Shown piece after piece: positions 28,226 to 36,538 of a DNA stretch of 64,000 nt. The DNA comes from Sipunculus nudus (taxonomy: Eukaryota > Annelida > Sipuncula > Golfingiida > Sipunculidae): contig CM049307.1 of NCBI GenBank assembly GCA_026874595.1, positions 96,696,330 through 96,760,329 of the forward strand, read 5' to 3'. Position numbers and translations under genes: made by a program. Every line of letters begins with the position of its first letter. Positions within the stretch are counted from its first letter, which is position 1. Below the pieces are notes generated by a model. The model was given only the letters and a program-made list of their open reading frames with translations. It had not been told where the DNA came from and made no database searches.

Positions 28226-29166
28226 AGATCTTTATATATACAGACATACAGAAATCAATGATTAGAATACATGTATTTAATGAAGAAAGTAAAAAACAGA
28301 TAAAAAAAAGCAGCCAAATGAAGATTAAGGCATCTAAGATAACGCTATCTACTGTTACTGTAGATGTTGCTCCTTTTCTATAATCGAACTGTATTATATG
28401 ACATTTGTTCAACTACTGACGAAAAAACAGTGCACTGGTTTCATGGGTGTGAACATATTCTTCAGCCTTGTATCATTCATGAGTGGCTATGATAACATGA
28501 ACAAAATACCTCAATAGTTCAGGTGTACAGTCAGAGTGAAATCTATGTAAAAATATATAAAACAGGCCATATTTATTTAACAAAATAAACTGGATTTTTA
28601 ACAATCATAATGATCAACTGTTTTAGGCATATATACTGTTTGACTGAAAACTGGGACAACCAAGGGTTGTGTGTTGACATATATATACACAGACGGCCAG
28701 CTTAATTATATAACAGAAGTCCTATGTCACAAGATATTAAGTAGCTTCCCAGTAAGCAAATGTCACGACTTTTGCTGCGTGTCGACTTTACCAGTCACAG
28801 CTCAGCACAGAATCCTAAACGGCAAACGTTCAAGTCAGCTACGCCCACCCATCTATAACAAACCTCCCGCCATCTCCAAAGGTACCACAAAATATTACTC
28901 AAATAACTATTAACAACACCCAGTTGCTCGAAATACTAATATACTTGCTGCACACAGAACCTTAACAGACTTTAAAAACTCACTTGCGACAATGTTGACT
29001 TTGGCAAACTTGACTTCACCAACAATTTGATGAACATGTCGTGGTCAACATGTTCTTGGTTTGGGCAGACGATTTCGTAAACTTCACGATATAATGATGG
29101 TACCGACCCTAAAACAAACAGAAATTGATTGATAATTTCATTTCTAGCGTTCATACTACCTGTCAT
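2060..29166 (-). CDS. SNX8: Sorting nexin-8 (SNX8) orthologue, ten exons, 3' end outside window
   Basis: Seen: ten coding exons (29166-28984, 10870-10738, 7712-7519, 7040-6923, 6294-6173, 5529-5449, 4796-4636, 4012-3880, 2799-2731, 2173-2060), all with GT donors and AG acceptors and matching phases, giving 436 codons. In order: an EH-like segment (about residues 22-105), a PX domain (about 112-225) with RRYNDF and RLPPKK, then BAR-type helices (from about 250) that include GKEL and [11 protein letters not shown]. Known of the family: SNX8 (yeast Mvp1) binds phosphoinositides on endosomes and acts in endosome-to-Golgi retrieval and membrane tubulation. Inferred: this is the orthologue, because the order, spacing and exon-end residues match SNX8 throughout the PX and BAR parts. 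The last BAR segment (roughly 90-100 residues in human) is missing because the window ends. It is divergent from the IQCE gene. Its 18-kb first intron is full of repeats. Confidence 0.93.
2731..2799 (-). CDS. SNX8: SNX8 exon 9 (BAR domain)
   Basis: 23 codons, phase 0 at both ends, acceptor TTTCAG, donor GTGAGT. It encodes [20 protein letters not shown] followed by AYR. The equivalent human stretch is VVEKLNLFLDLLQSYK (recalled). Confidence 0.9.
2841..3018. mobile_element. pogo-like MITE, about 178 bp
   Basis: Ends are CAGTGAAACCTGTGATAAAA and, in reverse complement, TAGTAGAACCTGTCCGAAAG, flanked by TA. The interior repeats GGTGGTCTTA and its complement. Short TA-flanked MITEs with CAGTnGAACCT ends are usually assigned to the Tc1/mariner-pogo group; that assignment is from memory. 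Confidence 0.65.
3880..4012 (-). CDS. SNX8: SNX8 exon 8 (BAR domain)
   Basis: Acceptor TTTTCAG, donor GTAGGG. It encodes [20 protein letters not shown], then [21 protein letters not shown]. The Trp-Gly-Leu-Lys pattern and VEFA helix are SNX8-specific BAR signatures. Confidence 0.9.
4198..4455 (+). repeat. GCTCAGCTGACT/GGAC family, short deleted copy
   Basis: It has the family's left terminus (ACAAGTGACC...GTCATGACACTCAGCTGACT) and then skips to the internal GGTTTCCAAGGAGA and GGACAGACAGACAG portions. The right hairpin is missing. It is in an SNX8 intron. Confidence 0.75.
4636..4796 (-). CDS. SNX8: SNX8 exon 7 (BAR helix 1)
   Basis: Acceptor GTGACAG, donor GTAACT. It encodes [19 protein letters not shown], then a helix ending [14 protein letters not shown]-type residues and MIMLGKEL. 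It ends in phase 2; the Ser codon is completed in exon 8. Confidence 0.9.
5449..5529 (-). CDS. SNX8: SNX8 exon 6 (PX-BAR linker)
   Basis: 27 codons, phase 0 at both ends, acceptor TTTACAG, donor GTCAGT. It encodes [20 protein letters not shown] and the first residues of the BAR helix (EIALKAK). The position and residues match the DVQNKLKE segment of vertebrate SNX8 (recalled). Confidence 0.9.
6086..6160. repeat. CTGT microsatellite beside SNX8 exon 5
   Basis: CTGTCTGTCTGT and CTCTCTCT runs start about 12 nt past the exon 5 donor (6172). Confidence 0.9.
6173..6294 (-). CDS. SNX8: SNX8 exon 5 (end of PX domain)
   Basis: Acceptor TTTGAAG, donor GTAAGT. It encodes [20 protein letters not shown] and ends FFTFTGS, the closing PX helices with basic residues for membrane contact. 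A degenerate CTGT microsatellite lies just past the donor (6090-6160). Confidence 0.93.
6923..7040 (-). CDS. SNX8: SNX8 exon 4 (PX phosphoinositide-binding core)
   Basis: Acceptor TTTCAG, donor GTAAGT. It carries RRRYNDF, whose Arg-Tyr pair is the PI3P-contacting motif of PX domains, and the proline-rich loop [10 protein letters not shown]. It ends in phase 1; the Ala of GADRDF is completed by exon 5. Confidence 0.94.
7519..7712 (-). CDS. SNX8: SNX8 exon 3 (linker and start of PX domain)
   Basis: Acceptor TTTAG, donor GTGGGT. It encodes [19 protein letters not shown] and then the first PX strands, ending [11 protein letters not shown]. This segment is nearly the same in vertebrate SNX8 ([11 protein letters not shown], recalled). 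It begins in phase 1 and ends in phase 0. Confidence 0.92.
7713..10737. other. SNX8 intron 2, no gene
   Basis: AT-rich intron with one solo repeat end (8524-8562) and an interrupted TATATT-rich patch (10350-10530). Nothing else recognised. Confidence 0.6.
8524..8562 (+). repeat. GCTCAGCTGACT family, solo right hairpin
   Basis: ATAGATGATTTTCAGTCAGC followed by TGAGCTAAAA is the right terminus of the family with nothing else attached. Confidence 0.6.
10738..10870 (-). CDS. SNX8: SNX8 exon 2 (second half of EH-like domain)
   Basis: Acceptor CTCAG, donor GTATGG. It opens with [20 protein letters not shown], which has the EH-domain pattern of IW, an acidic loop with a Gly, then a hydrophobic helix ([11 protein letters not shown]). 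It ends in phase 1 and joins the PX exon as Gln-Glu-Leu-Pro. The G+C content is visibly higher than in the surrounding intron. Confidence 0.9.
10981..13135. mobile_element. TTAA-flanked element with terminal inverted repeats of about 200 bp
   Basis: Left end TTAA|AGGGACATTATCAGG (TTAA at 10977-10980) and right end CCTGATTATGTCCCT|TTAA (13136-13139). The arms match in inverted orientation for about 200 bp with scattered differences, for example GTTTTGCTTTATACAA and ACACAGTCCACGTGTCTGTT. TTAA duplications fit piggyBac or Kolobok superfamilies. The interior holds diverged tandem repeats (11550-12290) and a 156-codon frame (12161-12631) that does not resemble a transposase, so it is non-autonomous. 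It lies in SNX8 intron 1. Confidence 0.85.
11550..12290. repeat. Tandem repeats of about 130-150 bp with GGTGGCGCCACC-like cores
   Basis: Five diverged units, each with GTGCAAAAATGGTTG, a GGTGGCGCC-like palindrome and TCAAACCACTGCTGAGAT, recur near 11571, 11725, 11850, 12000 and 12142. They lie inside the TTAA element. Similar units occur at 26460-26700. Confidence 0.75.
14686..14742. repeat. TA microsatellite
   Basis: A TA dinucleotide run. Other long TA runs: 5121-5138, 10350-10530 (interrupted), 19797-19831, 22764-22782, 34060-34097 and 63273-63289. Confidence 0.95.
16290..16755. repeat. GGACTCAAGTCCAAGTC short repeats
   Basis: The imperfect palindrome GGACTCAAGTCC recurs with 18-nt spacing at 16695-16745, with diverged relatives GAGTCCAAGTCCAGG near 16317 and GAGTCCAAGCAG near 16657. 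Confidence 0.7.
18058..18300 (+). repeat. Dispersed repeat, copy at 18 kb
   Basis: It shares CATGCTTTTCCCTGATCATA, GAGAACCATAC and TTTTTGGCCT, in the same order and spacing, with 43300-43525. Unknown family; it has long A and T tracts. Confidence 0.7.
19850..22384 (+). mobile_element. GCTCAGCTGACT/GGAC family, probable full-length 2.5-kb copy
   Basis: Left terminus near 19850 (GGACCTATGGGTCACGACGC then TCAGCTG) and right terminus at 22384 (GGAC tract, then the GCTCAGATGACT/AGTCAGCTGAGC hairpin). Between them, two internal direct repeats offset by about 676 bp (ACGTGCCATGGTCA at about 21108 and 21784) carry matching short frames. It is in SNX8 intron 1. No transposase was recognised. Confidence 0.65.
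22385..24242. other. SNX8 intron 1, no gene
   Basis: AT-rich intron with a short TA run; nothing recognised. Confidence 0.55.
24243..24420. repeat. 44-bp tandem repeat, four copies
   Basis: CCCTTGCAAAACACTGAAAA recurs at about 24252, 24296 (diverged), 24339 and 24382, separated by GTGGAAATAGCAAAA. Several overlapping minus-strand frames here are artefacts of this repeat. Confidence 0.85.
25431..25705. mobile_element. MITE with CAGGGCTCGACATTAA-type ends, copy 1
   Basis: It starts CAGTGCTCAACATTAAC and ends GTTAATGTCAAGCCCCG, near-perfect inverted ends. The 5-bp TCTTT flanks both sides (25426-25430 and 25706-25710). The CAG start suggests a hAT relative. The inside repeats TACTTGCCC motifs. 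It is in SNX8 intron 1. Confidence 0.8.
26460..26770. repeat. Dispersed repeat with GGTGGCGCCAC cores
   Basis: Two tandem units of about 155 bp with GGTGGCGCCAC (26467) and ATGGCGCCACC (26621), each followed by an AAGATSTATAGAYATGC-like stretch. Related to the sub-repeats at 11550-12290. Confidence 0.65.
26834..27240. mobile_element. MITE with CAGGGCTCGACATTAA-type ends, copy 2
   Basis: It starts CAGGGCTCGACATTAA and ends TTAATATCAAGCCCCG, the same family as 25431-25705, with CTTGCCTGGGGCAGG close to the left end. Flanks CACAC and CAGAC match at 4 of 5 positions, compatible with a slightly decayed 5-bp duplication. Confidence 0.78.
27285..27500 (+). mobile_element. Possible second SINE family
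   Basis: GGTGTAATGCTTAGGGCGAT and GGGCTATGAAATTGCATCCC have the spacing of tRNA-like A and B boxes, followed by a non-tRNA body. Only one copy is in the window, so this is weak. Confidence 0.35.
28157..28223. repeat. TA microsatellite in SNX8 intron 1
   Basis: More than 30 TA repeats, uninterrupted. Confidence 0.97.
28984..29166 (-). CDS. SNX8: SNX8 exon 1 (start codon, EH-like N-terminus)
   Basis: The frame is open upstream to 29283 but has no ATG before 29166-29164, so I take that ATG as the start. The conserved-looking part begins at [10 protein letters not shown] and runs to LPKSTLSQ, where the donor GTGAGT follows CAA at 28984. The exon may contain a 51-nt in-frame intron (29159-29109) with GT and a pyrimidine-rich AG end. 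If that is spliced, the 17 residues [17 protein letters not shown] are replaced by a single Gly, leaving [13 protein letters not shown] more distal first exon spliced to 29108 is also possible. Confidence 0.75.
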
Positions 29167-29283
29167 AAAGGAAATATCACTGTTTAGCGACTTTGAAGCA
29201 ATATAAACAAGGGTATCCACCCACCGAACGACAACTCTGTGGCCATCTTTACTCACGTGACCTGCAGTGAACTTTGAAGACAC

Positions 29284-29340
29284 AGGAAATGAAACTCGTG
29301 ATTGGATACCAATACATTAGCGCCACCTTGAGAGTAAATT
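29284..29340 (-). promoter_or_regulatory. Candidate SNX8 upstream promoter region
   Basis: Directly upstream of exon 1 on the minus strand there is a CCAAT box (within TATCCAATCACGAG) about 130 nt before the chosen ATG, in a stretch richer in G+C than its surroundings. No TATA box is obvious. Assignment is by position only. Confidence 0.3.
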
Positions 29341-31619
29341 TGTTACTAATCTTGTTCCTGCTCTCTTATGTAAATATAGAGAAGTTGCAAATTAGAAAAT
29401 TATGACAATGATGATAAAAATAATACTAATGAAAATAAATGTTCTTTTAATTTGTCATGAAAATAGCTTCTTTGTGAAGATTGAAACACATCTTGCGTAT
29501 TTTCATACATTTCAAATTTTACAATCATATTATTTATATAAATAGGCCTAATTATAGGCCGAAGTTGGTCATGGGACCCGACGTTGAATTACATTAACTA
29601 GCACTTCTGTCTTGATCGAGACTAGGCCTTGGTGTGAATCACATACCAATTACCAATTTTTTTACTCTGTATACTTGTCTTTTCTGTTTAAAGTGCACAG
29701 GTAATAATTAGTCAGTGTATAAAAGTAATTAAAGAAATGCACGTGCAATCTTTTAAGTTTTCATATGTTGCATACTGATTTTTTTATAGGCTTTATATTC
29801 AGAGGTTACAATTGCATGAGAGAAAAAAGTTATATAATACAACTAAAATTATGAAAAGGTACCCTTTTAGTAGCAATGTCCATAAAACTTCAATACACAA
29901 GGCATGCTATGATTTTGCCTATCAGGTTTTAATTTTTTTTTAAATTTTTTAGTTTAGATTTCACATAGGCCTGTATGCACACGTGCCCATTATTACAAAA
30001 TTACAGTAGGTAATTATACCGGCCGCTTGTCGTTTCAGAATTTGTCCTGACGGATATTTTTACCTTTTCTCTCTCTGTGTGGGTCAGTGGCGAATTGGAA
30101 GTGTGTGTGTGTGTGTGTGTGGGGGGGGGGGGGTAATTGGATTTAAGCCATATGCAGGACCTTTAATATGTATAAAGGTTCCCAAACGTTTTCAAATTCA
30201 AAGTCCGATTACATACATTTCTTACCATTGAAGGAAATAAAGGATGACGTCTTTGATGAGTTATTTGAGGTCTGCCACCCCAACCTCGAAATGTACATAT
30301 ATTTAAACGATAACTGATAAAAAAATAATATGACTTATATGTCATGGTCTAATAGCAAATTTGTTCATGATAAGTATAGACTTTGTACTTATATATTTGT
30401 TTTTGATACGATGTAAAAAGGATTTTCTGGATGCTTGGAATCGAAATATAGTTATTTATTAAATTGATCAGAGCAATTACTTGCATATATATATATCCTG
30501 CACGAATACAAAATTACCATTGTACATTTTCCACTGCACAAACAGGGGTAAACTGCACATTACACTGCACAATACACCCTGTGTTAAAGTAGGGGCCTAC
30601 TTGTCCTTGATTGTGAACATGTGATGAGCGGCGGTCGATCTGGTTGTTGTAACGAGATATTTTAGGTAATAATGGGATAAGCTATTGTTAACCTTAAAAT
30701 TTTGTACTTCGTGTTTAGTAATTAACATCCAATTTAGTATATACAACCGAACCTCTGTAATGTGGGCCACCTTGGGACTGGACCAAATTGCCCACTTTAT
30801 AGAGGTGCCCACTATATGGAGGCAGCTGCCACCTTCTTTGAAATGTTACTATATAGTTGCTTCTGTGTTAAGGGTACTTCATTAAATAGATGCTTGTACT
30901 TTCTCCCTGTTTTTAAACATGAAAGTTAATGATTGAACAGTTTTAATAGTTTATATATTTATATATATACGTACATAAATATACATGTGGGTGTGTATTA
31001 TAACATATATATAAATAGACATAACCCAATTTACCCAATGCATCTTTAGATATACCGTGCTGTTCTACAAACTTTCTCTAAGACAAGCTACTTATAGAAT
31101 CTTTCCACAGATATGCTTTTAGTGCTATGCCAAACCTTTATATTTCATTTTGGGGTTGACATTTTATAAGTGGACAGTAATAGTCAATATGCAAAGGATT
31201 CATGCGAATGACCAGTGTATGGTGTTGATTAAGTGCAACATTAAATAAACTTTGCACTAGACCAGGAGGATCTTATCCTATTATCTTATTTCAGAGAACC
31301 AAATAAGTGTGTGAATGAGCAGGGCTTCTACTCATGGAACTCATGAATATAGCAGTTTCTTTGCTTAAATGAAATGAGAAAGTCTAGTGACTGTCAGATC
31401 AGAAATATGCTTATCAGTACAAAATATAGCTACTGAGTGGTGCATTCACTACTAGATATAAACCATCAAACTAATGACCAGTCTAATTAATGTGCCAGTA
31501 TCCCATGCCTGGCCTTGAGTCAAGAAGGCTATTATTATGATTATGTAATCAGAGAGTAATACACCTCTAAGCATTACGTTTAGAGATGGTTTAATTAATA
31601 ATGAAGACTTTACATATAA
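29341..31619. other. Intergenic region upstream of SNX8
   Basis: AT-rich sequence with a GT/G microsatellite and one pogo-like MITE fragment (30737-30830). No conserved coding frame found. Confidence 0.55.
30101..30134. repeat. GT run followed by poly-G
   Basis: GTGTGTGT then about 13 G. Other homopolymers: poly-G 15542-15553, poly-C 31664-31687, poly-G 43685-43733 (interrupted), poly-C/A 55608-55645, poly-C 61542-61557. Confidence 0.9.
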
Positions 31620-32370
31620 GATGTCAGTGGCGGATCCAGAGGGGGAGCTTTGGGGCTGAAGCCACCCCCCCCCCCCCCCCCCCCCCCAGCTGGAAACATT
31701 GTTTTCATTTTTTATCAGAGAACATTTTCTTTGCCTTATTTTCAGTTGCCGTCTTACAAATATCACCCTTACAACTGAAAAAAAGTTAAAAAAAATATAA
31801 AGAATCGTTAGGAGAGACGCATGTCAACACCGGGGTCAGGCAATTTTTTTTTATTCCTCCGCCGTTATGAGAGAGGACTACTAAAATGGTCCGTGCTGTC
31901 AGTCCCTCCGTCCTTTCGTCCGTCTGTCCTTCATTCCGTCAGCCCGTCCCGCACCATCACTGATGCCAAACATTCTTAGTTAAACATATGTCCGGGGACC
32001 ATTGTGGCCGTTGGTCCTTTTGTATTTTTAAATAATTAGTTGGGCATTTTCCAACATTGTTAATGGACGTTAAAAAATCGATCTACCAGATCTATCAACT
32101 GTGGCTCCCTTAAACCTTTCTCATGCAATGTTCTTGCTGTCCTTTGGCTTGGACATCTTGCCTGTGAACATGATTAAGCGTTAAAATAAAAGGCAAGCCT
32201 TTTTCACCTGTCTTCATCATTGATATAAAAATTATTTATTCTGTTAAACAAAACGTCAAAATATTATCGTTCAAATAAAAAATAATAAACAGTGTCTGAA
32301 TATACATACATAATAGCACTTTTTATGATGGGCAGTGGAAATTTACTGCCACATCATAAATAACATGTAT

Positions 32371-33090
32371 GGAGGATTGAGATTTTGGCTGTATGTGTCA
32401 GTTGGAATTCTCAATGGGGGATTGAGATTTTGGCTGTATGTGTCAGTTGGAATTCTCAATGGGGGATTGAGATATTGGCTGTATGTGTCAGTTGGAATTC
32501 TCAATGGGGGATTGAGATTTTGGCTGTATGTGTCAGTTGGAATTCTCAATAGGGGATTGGGATTTTGGCTGTATGTGTCAGTTGGAATTCTCAATGGGGG
32601 ATTGGGATTTTGGCTGTTTGTGTCAGTTGGAATTCTCAATCGGGGATTGAGATTTTGGCTGTATGTGTCAGTTGAAATTCTCATTTGGGGATTGAGATTT
32701 TGGCTGTATGTGTCAGTTGGAATTCTCAATGGGGGATTGAGATTTTGGCTGTATGTGTCAGTTGGAATTCTCAATGGGGGATTGGGATTTTGGCTGTATG
32801 TGTCAGTTGGAATTCTCAATGTAGGATTGGGATTTTGGCTGTATGTGTCAGTTGAAATTCTCAATGGGGGATTGGGATTTTGGCTGTATGTGTCAGTTGG
32901 AATTCTCAATGGGGGATTGAGATTTTGGCTGTATGTGTCAGTTGGAATTCTCAATGTGGGATTGAGATTTTGGCTGTATGTGTCAGTTGGAATTCTCAAT
33001 AGGGGATTGAGATTTTGGCTGTATGTGTCAGTTGGAATTCTCTATGGGGGATTGAGATTTTGTCTGTATGTGTCAGTTGGAATTCTCAAT
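32371..33090. repeat. 45-bp minisatellite, 16 copies, open on both strands
   Basis: Exactly 16 units of 45 bp. Each unit begins ATTGAGA and, 40 nt later, ends TCTCAAT, so its ends can pair, with a G-rich 5-nt spacer. Because 45 is a multiple of 3, both strands stay open: plus reads GGLRFWLYVSVGILN repeats (255 codons from ATG 32365), minus reads RIPTDTYSQNLNPPL repeats. Substitutions are spread over all codon positions, so I do not call it a gene. Confidence 0.95.
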
Positions 33091-33304
33091 GGGAAATCTG
33101 TTTTGAGATTATTTGTCCTTGTCGCTCTTTAAAAGAAAATGATGTACAAAACGGTACAAGAAACTTTAGTAAACCGACCATGTTTAATACACCTATAGCA
33201 TTGTTTTATGGAAGATTTATTATCGATTACAAATGTATAAATTACCAAATATGTGAACGAAAATGCAAAAATATGCGAACGAAAGAAATGCATTTTATAA
33301 TTCA

Positions 33305-33306
<2 letters not shown>

Positions 33307-33362
<56 letters not shown>
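33307..33362. repeat. TA microsatellite downstream of the 45-bp minisatellite
   Basis: About 27 TA repeats; produces Tyr-Ile frames on both strands that are not genes. Confidence 0.97.
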
Positions 33363-33363
<1 letters not shown>

Positions 33364-34055
33364 ATATATGACGTTTGAACGTTATATATAAAAGCAAGAT
33401 ATAGACTAATGAAGCTACTGCACACATGGAAAAGTAATTTAAGCTATACCAGTTATTCAAAATAAACGCTGGTGAGTAATATCTTAAAAAGTAGTTAGAG
33501 AATAATATTCAATCATGAGTTATTCGTCTGCCTTTTTCAATTATGTTTAATGCACTTAAATGTTTATATGTATAGTTGTGTCTATATTATGACTGATCAG
33601 AGATTAAATAATGAATGAAATGTTTACATCGTTGGGCACTTGTGCTCACATGTCATGTTCATCTCTATACGATATCTTAAAAAGAGATTATTAATATACT
33701 CAAGTTTTAGTTTTATTTATAAATTGGTTGATAGAAAAAAATAATGTCCAGATTATTTATTCTTTTGCTATGAATTCCCCATTCTAACTACTTGCTCCAG
33801 AGAAGTCTTTATTTGAGGAGTTAATTATACTTCTGCAAAGGAAGATTTAGCATGTAATTATCGATTTTCATTGATTCGTCTGTTAGCAGCTGGTCTCAAC
33901 AGTTATGGACGGACTTATGAGGAGAACCAGAAAAAAATTCAAAATAATTTACTGTTCACCTGCATCACAACAATATTTTTATTTAAAAGATGTTTATGTT
34001 GTGAAAAAGGGCAATAAAAAGACCGTCTTTATTTCTTGGTTTTAGGGGAACCTTT

Positions 34056-34100
<45 letters not shown>

Positions 34101-34158
34101 TTTGCAAGGTATTTACGAGCCTCCCCATTTGCAAAATCCTTGATCCGCCCCTGGATGT

Positions 34159-35140
34159 TCTCTCTGATCATTCGTTGTAAGGGTTCCAGAGAGCACAAAA
34201 GTGTCTGGTAAATGGGGTCGGCATGGAGTGGGCTTGGATGCTGTTGCTCTGCCGGCTCCTTCGACTTCTCCTCTGGCCCGTGGGCTGGGCGGTCTGCAGC
34301 TGCGCTGGAATATCCTTGGCTGTTTTTTTTTTTTGTGCTGGCATCTACAAAATTACTCTAGGCTTTCTCACTTCTTTCCTTTCAAAATTTCTCCTGAATG
34401 TGATCCAATAAACGTCAAAAGCTCTAAACTATATTTATGCTACCCTCTCCAGTAAACCGGATAAACAAAAGATTAAAAAGAAGGCTGGGCCAGATGTTGG
34501 TTATATATTGCCAACGTTACTACAACAGGGAATGGATGTAGTGAACCTCATGCATGCACGCCTCTCTCGGCCCAGAAACATGCCTCAATTTTTATATCTG
34601 ACAGGGAAGGTATGGAACGTTTATTAAGCGACCTGCCCAAGTTTTTCCAGGGCTTATTAAAGGGCTGAGTGGCAAGATGGGGCAAGAGATACACTCACAC
34701 AAGCAAACAGCCACAGGCAACCAAGCAACTTGCTCTGTTCACACTCAACGCAAAGTATTACAAACCAAAAACACTGTGTGTGGTGGAGAACTTTGGCCGA
34801 GACCTTTTAATAGTACAAATGTAACAAGCTCTGTATAGCTTATGAACCTAACTATACTTGTACTTATACCAAACATTTGTCCATAGTAAAAAGTTATGAA
34901 GAAATACATTAATATTCTGTGAAGGTGAGGGTCCAAAAAAACGCCACAGGCTGAAAGCCTCCCTCACCCAAGTTGCTGGTTGCCAAGATATGCAAATCAC
35001 AAAAAATTTTTTAAAAGCTTTGCGAGTGTCCCCTAAGTTTTTGATGGAGGCATCGTAATTTTGACCTGGCATGCTTATTGCTTTCTTTAGTGCAAAATAA
35101 GAGAAATGGGGGATAAAATTCCATATTTAAACAGTCTGTG
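34159..35140. other. Intergenic sequence between transposon and hairpin array
   Basis: Moderately G+C-rich, with CATGCATGCACG. It could be the 3' end of the retrotransposon, but I see no coding motif or repeat proving that. Confidence 0.4.
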
Positions 35141-36130
35141 AATATATACATTACTACTTGTCTACTGTGCTGACGAGCTGCTGCTTACCTGACAATTCAT
35201 AGCATTTCATGTGAGCATTATGATATTTATAGTTGATTTTTAAGACTAGAGATTTGAAGGTGGGTAGATACTTGGTGCCCACAGATCGAAGAATCATGAA
35301 AATGTTTTTCTAAATTAAATACCTGGTCCCCATGGTTCCAAGTGAGGCATGTGGATATTCTATTGTTGAAGTACCTGGTCCCCACGGATCCAAGTAAAAC
35401 ACTTTATGTTCTCAATATTTTATAACTGGACCCATGCATCAAGGCAAATCATGCAGTTATACTTTATGTTATAAAATAAGTAAATATATACATTACTACT
35501 TGTCTACTATGCTGACGAACAGCAGCTTCCACTGGAAAAAAAAACATTGCATTTTATGAGCGCATTATGCGAGTTAAAATATTTTAATACAAAGATTTGA
35601 AGACCTGCTCCCTGTTGATTCAAGTGGAAAATATATTATATTGTACTTGGTCCTCACGGATCCAAGTATCATGAAAATGTTCCAAATGCTGCAATACCTG
35701 GTCCCCATGGATCCAAGTAAGGCGTGTTGATATTCTAGTGTAGAATACTTGGTCCCCACGGATCCAAGTACATGCCATTATACCGAATGTTGTCATACTT
35801 GGTCCCTACGGATCCAAGTAAATGTAGTTATACGAAATGTTGTCCAACTTGGTCCCCACGGATCCAAGTAAATGCAGTTATACCAAATGCTGTCCTACTT
35901 GGTCCCCACGGATCCAGGTAAAACTTGTAGTGGATTAACTTTGCCATGCTTGGTCCCCACGGATCCAAGTAATGAGTCCTTTACGTCTTGGTCCGTCTCA
36001 GCTCATGATTTTTGAGGCGTTTAACTCTATCCTAATACCCTAATAGCACAATGCTTATTTGATAATAAACTACCCCTTAACTATTTCCTATGTCCTTATA
36101 TTGTTGGTCGGGGAGGTCCCCACGGATCCT
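35141..36130. repeat. 50-bp-spaced hairpin repeat array downstream of the retrotransposon
   Basis: The imperfect palindrome ACTTGG...CCAAGT, enclosing TCCCCACGGAT, recurs at 35645, 35696, 35747, 35797, 35847, 35897 and 35947, almost exactly every 50 bp, with diverged copies at 35270, 35321, 35373 and 35603 and an isolated half near 36113. A larger direct duplication of about 342 bp (35141 and 35483 onward) contains the older copies. It lies just 3' of the recombinase on the element's strand. Confidence 0.85.
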
Positions 36131-36538
36131 CATGACCCTAATTGGAAAATTACTTTCGTCTAATCCCTAGTGTATATCTCCTGTATACCTATGTGTTGTG
36201 ACCTATACTGGCCCCTAAGCTATTTTATGTTTTGCGCCTATGCAATGGTTATTGACAAATTTAACCTACTCTAACCTACGACATTAATGCCTCCTACCTT
36301 TGCTTTTAATAGTTCTTTTGTTATGGTTTCGCCACACCTTTTAACTGAATCAGCATATCTAACTTCAGACACATGTAATGGTCTCACCCAACTTTATACG
36401 AAGACATCCTCTGTAAGAAATTGCTTTTTAGCTAGCTTAATCTTAACACAATACAGGTCAAATGTGATGATCTTGTTAAGCGTTCTAAACTCTACTTATT
36501 CTTTTACCCTTGCCCTACTCAGCCTACTTAAAATAGAT

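Larger units (their letters stand above)
31625..34153. mobile_element. Candidate non-autonomous DNA transposon with 5-bp target duplication
   Basis: The left end CAGTGGCGGATCCAG and the right end, read in reverse complement as CAGGGGCGGATCAAG, match at 13 of 15 positions. Immediately outside both is GATGT (31620-31624 and 34154-34158). The CAG start is hAT-like; a 5-bp duplication is unusual but reported for some hAT groups. No transposase is recognisable inside. It contains a C-tract, GTCC-rich sequence, a 45-bp minisatellite and TA arrays, so it is probably composite. Confidence 0.6.

Noticed and set aside
28140-28412. Frames with long Tyr-Ile runs (also 14557-14751 and 33129-33425)
   Set aside because: They translate TA microsatellites.
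28972-29283. SNX8 exon starting at 29283
   Set aside because: The codon at 29283 is GTG and there is no ATG in frame before 29166; the upstream part does not look like conserved protein.
34201-34455. 84-codon frame with Leu/Pro-rich start
   Set aside because: Starts at GTG, two overlapping frames are equally open, and nothing is conserved.
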